Positions 11,963-26,023 of a DNA stretch of 64,000 nt are shown in pieces. The notes beneath the pieces were generated by a model. That model did not search any database, was not told the origin of the DNA, and saw nothing but the letters and a program-made list of their open reading frames with translations. Within the stretch, counting starts at the first letter, position 1; each line of letters begins with the position of its first letter. The stretch covers positions 3,567,001-3,631,000 of the forward strand of contig NC_092574.1 in assembly GCF_037975245.1 (NCBI RefSeq), given 5' to 3'. The stretch is from Apostichopus japonicus. Taxonomy: Eukaryota; Echinodermata; Holothuroidea; Aspidochirotida; Stichopodidae. The position numbers and the translations under genes are program-made.

Positions 11963-12890
11963 ATAGTATAATTACTACAAGTTTTCAATAAGTACTTTGC
12001 TGGAGGTCTTAACTCTCCAAATTGTTCTTCGACGATTCTAAATGAAACACAAAAGATGTTTGAATGTCCCAGTAAGGTCAATTTCCGCCAGGATGATAGA
12101 TAACAAAATAAGTTAAAAAGTTTGACTAAAGGTGACCACCATATTTGAAAATCTGGCATGTTTGCGGCTAAAACAGCATACATTTAAACAAATAAAATAG
12201 TGTTCGAACGTGTTATCCGGGTACCCGCCCACACGATACTACCCGGTTCCTAATTTATTAACCGAATCCTACGCAAATAGTTATCTATTTATTTTGTTGT
12301 TTTGCAAACCAATGGTGAGGCAAATTTTCCATAGACTTAGTTTGGTGTAAGGCTACCATGTGGTCGAAAATAACAGCAATAACGAATGTATTCCATGGAT
12401 ATCTTATAACTGCGTCACAATTTCAGCAAATAAACAGATGGCCAGGCTAGTTTACCCCATTTCTTAGTGTATTGTTAGGCAACCATGTGGTCGAGCGTAA
12501 CAGCAATAATGAAAGTATTCCAAGGATATCTACGTCACAATTTCAGCGATTAAACATATGGTTAGGCTTAGATTTCTCCATGACTTAGTGTGGTTAGGCT
12601 ACCATGGTGAAGAAATTTATTATTTTGCTATTTAGCTAGACCTTAAATTTATTTAATGAAAGTGTTTAAAGCATCACACAACATACGAACATGATTTGAA
12701 GGATATTTTATTTTGCATTCTAAGGGAAGCAATACATAACTGCTTTCAACACCAGCTTAGACGAATGGTTTTCACTGTTGTTGTCCTTTGGAGTACTCCA
12801 GTTAAGAACGTTAGAACAAAAGACTCGTGCATGTCAAAAAGATATATTGATGTAGATTAAAACATTAATTATGGCTGTTCTAGTCTATAG

Positions 12891-13029
12891 GGTCTGTCAA
12901 AGAAATATTACATAGTTATGAAGCCATTATATACTTTGTATCACCTTTTACTGTGGAGCATAAACACTTTTACATTTTGTTTCACAGAGTAGATTCTTCA
13001 GTGTTCACAGTGGTGGTTTTCTATCAGTT
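12891..13029 (+). repeat. left inner flank of the satellite
   Basis: Single-copy junction sequence between the last C module and the first satellite unit. It matches the reverse complement of 32916-33059 almost base for base, including a TCACCTTTTA block, GGAGCATAAACACTTTTAC and GATTCTTCAGTGTTCACAG. This shows the satellite was already present at this point before the arms diverged. Confidence 0.85.
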
Positions 13030-15398
13030 TATAGTACAGAACTATGGAATGTGTGGCAGAAACTTTTCGGACGAGTTCATCTTACTAACTGCAATGTAAG
13101 GTGAGAGACATTGGTTGAGGGAGTTTATACTACATAACTATGAAATGTATTGCAGAAACTTCTCGAACAATGACTGCAGCTTACTCACTGCAATGTACTC
13201 TTGGTGAGAGACATTGGTTGAGGCAGGTTATAAATATAGATCTATTGAATGTTTTGCAGAAACACGTCTAACAACGACTGCAGCTTGCTAACTGCATCGC
13301 AATGCGAGAGACATTTGTTGAGTGATTTTATACTACAATACTATGAAATGTTTTGCAGAAACTTCTCGGACAATGATTGAGCATACTGATTGCAATGTAT
13401 GGTGAGAGACATTTGTTGATGGAGTTAATACTACATTACTATGAAATGTATTGCAGAAATTCCTCGAACAAGGATTGCAGCTTACTAACTGCAATGCAAT
13501 GTGAGAGACATTTGTTGAGTGATTTTATACTAAATTACTATTAAAATGTATTGCAGAAACTTCTCGAACAATGATTACAGCTTTACTCACTGCAGTGTTT
13601 AATGAGAGACATTATTTGAGGGAGTTTATACTACATAACTAAGAAATGTTTTGCAGAAACTCCTCGGACAATGATTGAGCTTACTGACAGCAATGCAATA
13701 TGACAGATATTTGTAGAGTGATTTTAAACTACATATCTATAAAATGTATTGCAGAAACTTCTCGAACAATGACTGCAGCTTACTCACTGCAGTGTTTAGT
13801 GAGAGACAATATTTGAGAGAGTTAACTACATAACTATGAATTTGTATTGCAGAAACTTCTCGAACAATGACTGCAGCTTACTGACAGCAATTGCAATGTG
13901 AGAGACATTTGTTGAGTGATTTTATACTACTTAACTATGAATTGTATTGCAGTAACCTCTCGAACAATGACTGCAGCTTACTCACTGCAGTGTTTAGTGA
14001 GAGACATCATTTGAGGGAGTTTATACTACATAACTATGAAATGTTTTGCAGAAACTTCTCGGACAATGATTGAGCCTACTGATTGCAATGTATGGTGAGA
14101 GACATTGGTTGAGGGAGTTAATACTACATTACTATGAAATGTATTGCAGAAACTTATCGAACAAGGATTGCAGCTTACTAAATGCAATGCAATGTGAGAG
14201 ACATTTGTTGAGTGATTTTATACTACATAACTATGAATTGTATTGCAGTAACCTCTCGAACAATGACAGCAGCTTACTCACTGCAGTGTTTAGTGAGAGA
14301 CATCATTTGAGGGAGTTTATACTACATAACTAAGAAATGTTTTGCAAAAACTCCTCGGACAATGATTGCAGCTTACTGACAGCAATTGCAATGTGAGAGA
14401 CATTTGTTGAATGATTATATACTACATATCTATAAATTGTATTACAGAAACTTCTCGAACAATGACTGCAGCTTACTCACTGCAGTGTTTAGTGAGAGAC
14501 ATCATTTGAGGCAGTTTATACTACATAACTATGAAATGTTTTGCAGTAACCTATTGAGCAATGATTGCAGCTTACTTACTGCAAAGTAATGTGAGAGACA
14601 TTTGTTGAGGGATTTTATACTACAAAACTATGAAGTGTTTTGCAGAAACTACTCGAACAATGAACTGCAGTTTACTCACTGCAGTGTTTAGTGAGAGACA
14701 TCATTTGAGGGAGTTTATACTACATAAATATGGAATGTTTTGTAGAAACTCCTCGGACAATGATTGAAGCCTACTCACTGCAGTGTTAAGTGAGAGATAT
14801 TATTTGAGAGAGTTTTTGATACATAACCTAAGAAATGTTTTGCAGAAACTTCTCGGACAATGATTGAAGCTTACTGACTGCAATGTAATGTTAGAGACAT
14901 TTGTTGAGTGATTTAATACTACACAACAATGAAATGTATTGCAGAAACGTCTCGAACAATGATTGCAGCTTACTTACTGCAAAGCAATGTGAGAGACATT
15001 TGTTAAGTGATTTTATACTACAAAACTATGAAATGTTTTGCAGAAACTCATCGAACAATGACTGCAGCTTACTCACTGCAGTGTATAGTGAGAGACAATA
15101 TTTGAGAGAGTTTTAACTACATAACAATGAAATGTATTGCATAAACTTCTCCGACAATGATTGCAGCCTACTGACTGCAATGTATGGTGAGAGACATTGG
15201 TTGAAGGAATTTATACTACATTACTATGAAATGTATTGCAGAAACTTCTCGAACAATGATTGCAGCTTACTGACTGCAATGCAATGTGAGAGATATTTGT
15301 TGAGTGATTTTATACCACATAACAATGAAATGTATTGCAGAAACTTCTCCAACAATGGCTGCAGCTTACTCACTGCAGTGTATAGTGAGTGACATTAT

Positions 15399-17187
15399 TT
15401 GAGGCAGTTTATACTACATAACAGTGAAATGTATTGCAGAAACTTATCGAACAGTGACTGCAGCTTACTCAGTGCAGTGTATAGTGAGAGACATTATTTG
15501 AGGCAGTTTATACTACATAACTATGAAATGTTTTGCAGAAACTTCTCAGACAGTGATTGCAGCCTACTGACTGCAATGTATTGTGAGAGACATTTGTTGA
15601 GTGATTTTATTCAACATAACTATGAAATGTTTTGCAGAAACTTCTCGAACAATGATTGCAGCCTACTGACTGCAATGTATGGTGAGAGACATTTGTTGAG
15701 TGATTTTATTCTACATAACTATGAAATGTATTGCAGAAACTTCTCGAACAATGACTGCAGCTTACTCACTGCAGTGTATAGTGAGTGACATTATTTGAGG
15801 CAATTTATATACTACATAACAATGAAATGTATTGCAGAAACTTATCGAACAGTGACTGCAGCTTACTCAGTGCAGTGTATAGTGAGAGACATTATTTGAG
15901 GCAGTTTATACTACATAACTATGAAATGCTTTGCAGAAACTTCTCAGACAGTGATTGCAGCCTACCGACTGCAATGTATTGTGAGAGACATTTGTTCAGT
16001 GAGTTTGTACTACATAGCAATGAAATGTATTGCAGAAACTTCTCGAACAATGACTGCAGCCTACTGACTGCAGTGTATAGTGAGAGACATTATTTGAGAG
16101 AGTTTTTACTACATAACTATGAAATGTATTGCAGAAACCTCTCGAACAATGACTGCAGCTTACTCACTGCAGTATATAGTGAGTGACATTATTTGAGGCA
16201 GTTTATACTACATAACAATGAAATGTATTGCAGAAACTTATCGAACAGTGACTGCAGCTTACTCAGTGCAGTGTATAGTGAGAGACATTATTTGAGGCAG
16301 TTTATACTACATAACTATGAAATGTTTTGCAGAAACTTCTCAGACAGTGATTGCAGCCTACTGACTGCAATGTATTGTGAGAGACATTTGTTGAGTGATT
16401 TTATTCAACATAACTATGAAATGTTTTGCAGAAACTTCTCGAACAATGATTGCAGCCTACTGACTACAATGTATGGTGAGAGACATTTGTTGAGTGATTT
16501 TATTCTACATAACTATGAAATGTATTGCAGAAACTTCTCGAACAATGACTGCAGCTTACTCACTGCAGTGTATAGTGAGTGACATTATTTGAGGCAATTT
16601 ATATACTACATAACAATGAAATGTATTGCAGAAACTTATCGAACAGTGACTGCAGCTTACTCACTGCAGTGTATAGTGAGAGACATTATTTGAGGCAGTT
16701 TATACTACATAACTATGAAATGCTTTGCAGAAACTTCTCAGACAGTGATTGCAGCCTACTGACTGCAGTGTATTGTGAGAGACATTTGTTCAGTGAGTTT
16801 GTACTACATAGCAATGAAATGTATTGCAGAAACTTCTCGAACAATGACTGCAGCCTACTGACTGCAGTGTATAGTGAGAGACATTATTTGAGAGAGTTTT
16901 TACTACATAACTATGAAATGTATTGCAGAAACCTCTCGAAAAATGACTGCAGCTTACTCACTGCAGTATATAGTGAGTGACATTATTTGAGGCAGTTTAT
17001 ACTACATAACAATGAAATGTATTGCAGAAACTTATCGAACAGTGACTGCAGCTTACTCAGTGCAGTGTACAGTGAGAGACATTATTTGAGGCAGTTTATA
17101 CTACATAACTATGAAATGCATTGCAGAAACTTCTCAGACAGTGATTGCAGCCTACTGACTGCAAAGCAATGTGGGAGACATTGTTGA
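15399..17187 (+). repeat. higher-order repeat of 794 bases in the satellite
   Basis: Eight-unit blocks repeat with a 794-base period, seen at 15399, 16193 and 16987 and, in the second half of each block, at 15785 and 16579. Eight times 99 gives 792. The two extra bases come from a TATATA-type expansion (CAATTTATATACTAC instead of CAGTTTATACTAC) kept in each block. This is the signature of unequal exchange acting on multi-unit blocks. Confidence 0.85.
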
Positions 17188-17436
17188 GCTAGTTTATACT
17201 ACAAAACTATGAAATGTTTTGCAGAAACTTCTCGGACAATGATTGCAGCTTACTGACTGCAATGTATGGTGAGAGACATTTGTTGAGTGATTTTATACTA
17301 CATAAGAATGAAATGTATTGCAGAAAACTTATCGATCAATGACTGCAGCTTACTCAATGCAGTGTATAATGAGAGACTGCATTTGAGTGATTTTTTACTA
17401 CATAACTATGAAATGTATTGCAGAAACTTATCGAAC

Positions 17437-18444
17437 AGTGACTGCAGCTTACTCACTGCAGTGTATAGTGAGAGACATTATTTGAGGCAGTTTATACTAC
17501 ATAACTATGAAATGCTTTGCAGAAACTTCTCAGACAGTGATTGCAGCCTACTGACTGCAATGTATTGTGAGAGACATTTGTTCAGTGAGTTTTTACTACA
17601 TAACTATGAAATGTATTGCAGAAACTTCTCGGACAATAACTGCAGCTTACTCACCACAGTGTATAGTGAGAGACATCATTTGAGGGAGTTTATACTACAT
17701 AACTATGAAATGTTTTGCAGAAACTTCTCGGACAATGATTGAGCCTACTGATTGCAATGTATGGTGAGACACATTGGTTGAGGGAGTTAATACTACATAA
17801 CTAAGAAATGTATTGCAGAAACTTCTCGAACAATAACTGCAGCCTACTGACTGCAAAGCAATGTGGGAGACATTGTTGAGGGAGTTTATACTACAAAACT
17901 ATGAAATGTTTTGCAGAAACCTCTCGGACAATGATTGCAGCTTACTGACTGCAATGTATGGTGAGAGACATTTGTTGAGTGATTTTATACTACATAAGAA
18001 TGAAATGTATTGCAGAAAACTTATCGATCAATGACTGCAGCTTACTCAATGCAGTGTATAGTGAGAGACTGCATTTGAGTGATTTTTTACTACATAACTA
18101 TGAAATGTTTTGCAGAAACTTCTCAGACCATGATTGCAGCCTACTGACTGCATTGTATGGTGAGAGACATTTGTTGAGTGATTTGATTCTACATAACTAT
18201 GAAATGTATTGCAGAAACCTCTCGAACAATGACTGCAGCTTACTCACTGCAGTATATAGTGAGTGACATTATTTGAGGCAGTTTATACTACATAACAATG
18301 AAATGTATTGCAGAAACTTATCGAACAGTGACTGCAGCTTACTCAGTGCAGTGTACAGTGAGAGACATTATTTGAGGCAGTTTATACTACATAACTATGA
18401 AATGCATTGCAGAAACTTCTCAGACAGTGATTGCAGCCTACTGA
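17437..18444 (+). repeat. 1-kb satellite segment, copy 1 of a 5,162-base-spaced duplication
   Basis: About 1,008 bases are practically identical to 22599-23606, including private changes such as the AAAACTTATCGATCAATG unit and several stop-creating substitutions. The offset is 5,162 bases, about 52 satellite units. Outside these limits the two loci differ in the order of variant units. Confidence 0.8.
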
Positions 18445-21400
18445 CTACAATGTATTGTGAGAGACATTTGTTCAGTGATTTTGTTCTACATAACAGTGAA
18501 ATGTATTGCAGAAACTTCTCGAACAATGACTGCAGCTTACTAACTGTATTCAATAGTGAGAGACATTATTTGAGAGAGTTTTTACTACATTACTATTAAA
18601 TGCATTGCAGAAACTTCTCGAACAATGATTGCAGCTTACTCACTGCAGTGAATAGTGAGAGACATTCGTTGAGTGATTTTATTCTACATAACTATAAAAT
18701 GTATTGCAGAAACTTCTCGAACAATGATTGCAGCTTAGTTACTGCAAAGCAATGTGAGAGACATTTGTTAAGTGATTTTATACTACAAAACTATGAAATG
18801 TTTTGCAGAAACTTATCGAACAATTGATTGCAGCTTACTCACTGCAGTGAATAGTGAGAGACATTCGTTGAGTGATTTTATTCTACATAACTATAAAATG
18901 TATTGCAGAAACTTCTCGAACAATGATTGCAGCTTACTCACTGCAGTGTATAGTGAGAGACATTATTTGAGGCAGTTTATAAGTATTTAACTATGAAATG
19001 TATTCCAGAAGCTTCTCGAACAATGATTGCAGCTTACTCACTGCAGTGAATAGTGAGACACATTCGTTGAGTGATTTTATTCTACATAACTATAAAATGT
19101 ATTGCAGAAACTTCTCGAACAATGATTGCAGCTTAGTTACTGCAAAGCAATGTGAGAGACATTTGTTAAGTGATTTTATACTACAAAAGTATGAAATGTT
19201 TTGCAGAAACTTATCGAACAATTGATTGCAGCTTACTGACTGCAATGCAATGTGAGAGACATTTGTTCAAGTGATTTTATACTATATAACTATGAAATGT
19301 ATTGCAGAAACTTATCGAACAATGACTGCAGCTTACCCACTGCAGTGTATAGTGAGAGACATTATTTGAGGCAGTTCTTACTTACATAACTATGAAATGA
19401 TTTGCAGTTACTTTTCAGACAGTGATCGCAGCCTACTGACTACAATGTATTGTGAGAGACATTTGTTCAGTGATTTTGTTCTACATAACAGTGAAATGTA
19501 TTGCAGAAACTACTCGAACAATGACTGCAGCTTACTAACTGTATTCAATAGTGAGAGACATTATTTGAGAGAGTTTTTACTACATTACTATTAAATGCAT
19601 TGCAGAAACTTCTCGAACAATGATTGCAGCTTACTCACTGCAGTGAATAGTGAGAGACATTCGTTGAGTGATTTTATTCTACATAACTATAAAATGTATT
19701 GCAGAAACTTCTCGAACAATGATTGCAGCTTAGTTACTGCAAAGCAATGTGAGAGACATTTGTTAAGTGATTTTATACTACAAAACTATGAAATGTTTTG
19801 CAGAAACTTCTCGAACAATGATTGCAGCTTAGTTACTGCAAAGTAATGTGAGAGACATTTGTTAAGTGATTTTATACTACATAACTATGAAATGTATTGC
19901 AGAAACTTTTGAGACAGTGATTGCAGCCTACTGACTGCAAAGCAATGTGGGAGACATTGTTGAGGGAGTTTATACTACAAAACTATGAAATGTTTTGCAG
20001 AAACTTCTCGAACAATGATTGCAGCTTTACTGACTGCAGTGTATAGTGAGAGACATTATTTGAGGCAGTTTTTACTTACATAACTATGAAATGATTTGCA
20101 GTAACTTTTCAGACAATGGTTGCAGCCTACTGACTATACAATGTATTGTGAGAGACATTTGGTCAGTGATTTTTTTTATACTACAAAACTATGTAATGTT
20201 TTGCAGAAACTTATCGAACAATGATTGCAGCTTACTGACTGCAATGTATGGTGAGAGACATTATTTGAGGCAGTTTATACTACATAACAATGAAATGTAT
20301 TGCAGAAACTTCTCGAACAATGACTGCAGCTTACTCACTGCAGTGTATAGTGAGACACATTCGTTGAGTGATTTTTTACTACATAACTATGAAATGTATT
20401 GCAGAAGCTTCTCGGACAATGATTGCAGCCTACTCACTGCAGTGAATAGTGAGAGACATTTGTTAAGTGATTTTATACTACAAAACTATGAAATGTTTTG
20501 CAGAAACTTATCGAACAATGACTGCAGCTTACTCACTGCATTCAATAGTGAGAGACATTATTTGAGAGAGTTTTTACTACATTACTATTAAATGCATTGC
20601 AGAAACTTCTCCGACAATGACTGCAGCTTACTTACCTCAGTGTATAGTGAGAGACATTATTTGAGAGAGTTTTTACTACATAACTAAGAAACGTATTGCA
20701 GAAACTTCTCGGACAATGACTGCAGCTTACTCACTGCAGTGTATAGTGAGAGACATTCGTTGAGTGATTTTTTACTTCACAACTATGAAATGTATTGCAG
20801 AAGCTTCTCGGACAATGAGTGCAGCTTACTCACTGCAGTGTATAGTGAGAGACATTATTTGAGGCAGTTTATAAGTATTTAACTATGAAATGTATTGCAG
20901 AAGCTTCTCGAACAATGATTGCAGCTTACTCACTGCAGTGAATAGTGAGACACATTCGTTGAGTGATTTTATTCTACATAACTATAAAATGTATTGCAGA
21001 AACTTCTCGAACAATGATTGCCGCTTAGTTACTGCAAAGCAATGTGAGAGACATTTGTTAAGTGATTTTATACTACAAAACTATGAAATGTTTTGCAGAA
21101 ACTTATCGAACAATTGATTGCAGCCTACTGACTACAATGTATTGTGAGAGACATTTGTTCAGTGATTTTGTTCTACATTACAATGAAATCTATTGCAAAA
21201 ACTTCTCGAACAATGATTGCAGCCTACTGACTGCAATGTATGGTGAGAGACATTTGTTGAGTGATTTTATTCTACATAACTATGAAATGTATTGCAGAAA
21301 CTTCTCGAACAATGACTGCAGCTTACTCACTGCAGTGTATAGTGAGAGACATTCGTTGAGTGATTTTTTACTTCATAACAATGAAATGTATTGCAGAAAC

Positions 21401-22598
21401 TTATCGAACAGTGACTGCAGCTTACTCACTGCAGTGTATAGTGAGAGACATTATTTGAGGCAGTTTATAAGTATTTAACTATGAAATGTATTGCAGAAGC
21501 TTCTCGAACAATGATTGCAGCTTACTCACTGCAGTGAATAGTGAGACACATTCGTTGAGTGATTTTATTCTACATAACTATAAAATGTATTGCAGAAACT
21601 TCTCGAACAATGATTGCAGCTTAGTTACTGCAAAGCAATGTGAGAGACATTTGTTAAGTGATTTTATACTACAAAACTATGAAATGTTTTGCAGAAACTT
21701 ATCGAACAATTGATTGCAGCTTACTCACTGCAGTGTATAGTGAGAGACATTATTTGAGGCAGTTTATACTACATAACTATGAAATGCTTTGCAGAAACTT
21801 CTCAGACAGTGATTGCAGCCTACTGACTGCAATGTATTGTGAGAGACATTTGTTCAGTGAGTTTGTACTACATAGCAATGAAATGTATTGCAGAAATTTC
21901 TCGAACAATGACTGCAGCCTACTGACTGCAGTGTATAGTGAGAGACATTATTTGAGAGAGTTTTTACTACATAACTATGAAATGTATTGCAGAAACCTCT
22001 CGAACAATGACTGCAGCTTACTCACTGCAGTATATAGTGAGTGACATTATTTGAGGCAGTTTATACTACATAACAATGAAATGTATTGCAGAAACTTATC
22101 GAACAGTGACTGCAGCTTACTCAGTGCAGTGTACAGTGAGAGACATTATTTGAGGCAGTTTATACTACATAACTATGAAATGCATTGCAGAAACTTCTCA
22201 GACAGTGATTGCAGCCTACTGACTGCAATGTATCGTGAGAGACATTGGTTGAGGGAGTTAATACTACATAACTAAGAAATGTATTGCAGAAACTTCTCGA
22301 ACAATAACTGCAGCCTACTGACTGCAAAGCAATGTGGGAGACATTGTTGAGGGAGTTTATACTACAAAACTATGAAATGTTTTGCAGAAACTTCTCGGAC
22401 AATGATTGCAGCTTACTGACTGCAATGTATGATGAGAGACATTATTTGAGAGAGTTTTTACTACATAACTAAGAAACGTATTGCAGAAACTTCTCGGACA
22501 ATGACTGCAGCTTACTCACTGCAGTGTATAGTGAGAGACATTCGTTGAGTGATTTTTTACTTCACAACTATGAAATGTATTGCAGAAGCTTCTCGGAC

Positions 22599-23606
22599 AA
22601 TGAGTGCAGCTTACTCACTGCAGTGTATAGTGAGAGACATTATTTGAGGCAGTTTATACTACATAACTATGAAATGCTTTGCAGAAACTTCTCAGACAGT
22701 GATTGCAGCCTACTGACTGCAATGTATTGTGAGAGACATTTGTTCAGTGAGTTTTTACTACATAACTATGAAATGTATTGCAGAAACTTCTCGGACAATA
22801 ACTGCAGCTTACTCACCACAGTGTATAGTGAGAGACATCATTTGAGGGAGTTTATACTACATAACTATGAAATGTTTTGCAGAAACTTCTCGGACAATGA
22901 TTGAGCCTACTGATTGCAATGTATGGTGAGACACATTGGTTGAGGGAGTTAATACTACATAACTAAGAAATGTATTGCAGAAACTTCTCGAACAATAACT
23001 GCAGCCTACTGACTGCAAAGCAATGTGGGAGACATTGTTGAGGGAGTTTATACTACAAAACTATGAAATGTTTTGCAGAAACCTCTCGGACAATGATTGC
23101 AGCTTACTGACTGCAATGTATGGTGAGAGACATTTGTTGAGTGATTTTATACTACATAAGAATGAAATGTATTGCAGAAAACTTATCGATCAATGACTGC
23201 AGCTTACTCAATGCAGTGTATAGTGAGAGACTGCATTTGAGTGATTTTTTACTACATAACTATGAAATGTTTTGCAGAAACTTCTCAGACCATGATTGCA
23301 GCCTACTGACTGCATTGTATGGTGAGAGACATTTGTTGAGTGATTTGATTCTACATAACTATGAAATGTATTGCAGAAACCTCTCGAACAATGACTGCAG
23401 CTTACTCACTGCAGTATATAGTGAGTGACATTATTTGAGGCAGTTTATACTACATAACAATGAAATGTATTGCAGAAACTTATCGAACAGTGACTGCAGC
23501 TTACTCAGTGCAGTGTACAGTGAGAGACATTATTTGAGGCAGTTTATACTACATAACTATGAAATGCATTGCAGAAACTTCTCAGACAGTGATTGCAGCC
23601 TACTGA
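22599..23606 (+). repeat. 1-kb satellite segment, copy 2
   Basis: Partner of 17437-18444 at an offset of 5,162 bases with the same private variants. It indicates a recent duplication covering about ten units within the array. Confidence 0.8.
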
Positions 23607-24510
23607 CTGCAATGTATCGTGAGAGACATTTGTTGAGTGATTTTATTCAACATAACTATGAAATGTTTTGCAGAAACTTCTCAGACAATGATTGCAACTT
23701 ACTGGCTGCAATGCAATGTGAGAGACATTTGTTGAGTGATTTTATTCTATATAACTATGAAATGTATGGCAGAAACCTATCGAACAGGGACTGCAGCTTA
23801 CTCACTGCAGTGTATAGTGAGACACATTCGTTGAGTGATTTTTTACTACATAACTATGAAATGTATTGCAGAAACTTTTGAGACAGTGATTGCAGCCTAC
23901 TGACTGCAATGTATGGTGAGAGACATTATTTGAGGCAGTTTATACTACATAACAATGAAATGTATTGCAGAAACTTCTCGAACAATGACTGCAGCTTACT
24001 CACTGCAGTGTATAGTGAGACACATTCGTTGAGTGATTTTTTACTACATAACTATGAAATGTATTGCAGAAGCTTCTCGGACAATGATTGCAGCTTACTC
24101 ACTTGCAGTGAATAGTGAGAGACATTTGTTAAGTGATTTTATACTACAAAACTATGAAATGTTTTGCAGAAACTTATCGAACAATTGATTGCAGCTTACT
24201 GACTGCAATGCAATGTGAGAGACATTTGTTGAAGTGATTTTATACTATATAACTATGAAATGTATTGCAAAAACTTATCGAACAATGACTGCAGCTTACT
24301 GACTGCAGTGTATAGTGAGAGACATTATTTGAGGCAGTTCTTACTTACATAAATATGAAATGATTTGCAGTTACTTTTCAGACAGTGATCGCAGCCTACT
24401 GACTACAATGTATTGTGAGAGACATTTGTTCAGTGATTTTGTTCTACATAACAATGAAATGTTTGGCAAAAACTTATCGAACAATGACTGCAGCTTAACA
24501 ATGACTGAAA

Positions 24511-24564
24511 CTTGAACAATGAACAAAGACTGCTTCGAACAATGACTATAGCGATTACGCTGCA
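24511..24564 (+). repeat. 54-base junction motif, copy 1 (within the forward array)
   Basis: The sequence beginning CTTGAACAATGAACAAAGAC and ending GCGATTACGCTGCA interrupts the 99-base period. It is identical to 26024-26077, where the satellite changes orientation. Here forward-orientation units continue on both sides. Confidence 0.85.
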
Positions 24565-26023
24565 GTGTATAGTGAGAGACATTTGTTAAGTGATTTTATA
24601 CTACAAAACTATGAAATGTTTGGCAAAAACTTATCGAACAATGACTGCAGCTTACCCACTGCAGTGTATAGTGAGAGACATTATTTGAGGCAGTTCTTAC
24701 TTACATAACTATGGAATGATTTGCAGTTACTTTTCAGACAGTAATCGCAGCCTACTGACTACAATGTATTGTGAGAGACATTTGTTCAGTGATTTTGTTC
24801 TACATTACAATGTATTGCAGAAACTTCTCGAACAATGACTGCAGCTTACTCACTGCATTCAATAGTGAGAGACATTATTTGAGAGAGTTTTTACTACATA
24901 ACTATGAAATGCATTGCAGAAACTTCTCCGACAATGACTGCAGCTTACTCACTGCAGTGTATAGTGAGAGACATTCGTTGAGTGATTTTTTACTTCATAA
25001 CTATGAAATGTATTGCAGAAAGCTTCTCGGACAATGGCTGCAGCTTACTCACTGCAGTGTATAGTGAGAGACATTATTTGAGGCAGTTTATACTACATAA
25101 CAATGAAATGTATTGCAGAAACTTATCGAACAGTGACTGCAGCTTACTCACTGTAGTGCATAGTGAGAGACATTATTTGAGGCAGTTTATAAGTATATAA
25201 CTATGAAATGTATTGCAGAAACTTCTCGGACAATGACTGCAGCTTACTCACTGTAGTGTATAGTGAGAGACATTTGTTAAGTGATTTTATACTACAAAAC
25301 TATGAAATGTTTGGCAGAAACTTATCGAACAATTGATTGCAGCTTACTGACTGCAATGCAATGTGAGAGACATTTGTTGAGTGATGATTTTATACTATAT
25401 AACTATGAAATGTAATGCAGAAACTTATCGAACAATGACTGCAGCTTACTCACTGCAGTGTATAGTGAGAGACATTATTTGAGGCAGTTCTTACTTACAT
25501 AACTATGAAATGATTTGCAGTAACTTCTCAGACAATGATTGCAGCCTACTGACTACAATGTATTGTGAGAGACATTTGGCCAGTGATTTTATGCTACAAA
25601 ACTATGTAATGTTTTGCAGAAACTTATCGAACAATGATTGCAGCTTACTCACTGCAGTGTATAGTGAGAGACTTTATTTGAGGGAGTGTATACTACATAA
25701 CTATGAAATGTTTTGCAGAAACTTCTCGAACAATGGCTTCAGTTTACTGACAGCAATGCAATGTTCTCACATTGCATTGGTTGAGTGATTTTAAGCTACA
25801 TAACTATGAAATGAATTGCAGAAACTAGTCGAAAAAATACAGCAGCATACTCATTGCAGTGTATAAATGAGAAACATTTGTTGAGCGACTTTATGTTACA
25901 TAACTATAAAATGTATTGCAGAAACTTATCGAACAATGATTGTAGCTTACTGACTGCAAAGCAATGTGAGAGACATTTGTTGAGTGATTTTATACTACAA
26001 AACTATGAAATGTTTTGCAGAAA

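Larger units (their letters stand above)
4001..12890 (+). repeat. left arm, tandem A-B-C compound units
   Basis: Six compound units. Approximate module borders: A 4001-4445 (two partial copies), B 4446-4860, C 4861-5340 (lacks about 0.34 kb of its 3' part); A 5341, B 5731, C 6451; A 7241, B 7631, C 7789; A 8580, B 8939, C 9097; A 9888, B 10278, C 10870; A 11661 (interrupted by an insert), B 12329, C 12604-12890 (truncated). Unit spacing is 1338 and 1308 bases for the three most similar units and 1773 where B is expanded. Units starting at 6451, 7789 and 9097 are almost identical, indicating very recent tandem amplification or homogenisation. Confidence 0.88.
13030..26023 (+). repeat. 99-base satellite array, forward orientation
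   Basis: About 13.0 kb, or about 130 units of 99 bases. A typical unit runs GTGAGAGACATTTGTTGAG, TGATTTTATACTACATAAC, TATGAAATGTATTGCAGAAA, CTTCTCGAACAATGACTGCA, GCTTACTCACTGCAGTGTAT. Each unit has two PstI-type CTGCAG sites that form a 7-base stem (ACTGCAG/CTGCAGT) with an 8-base loop. Because 99 is a multiple of 3, a 33-residue repeat frame stays open for several units until a frameshift or the GAGAGAC to GAGTGAC change creates TGA. Units at the outer edge (13.0-15.1 kb) are more divergent and carry more indels than those inside. Confidence 0.95.
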
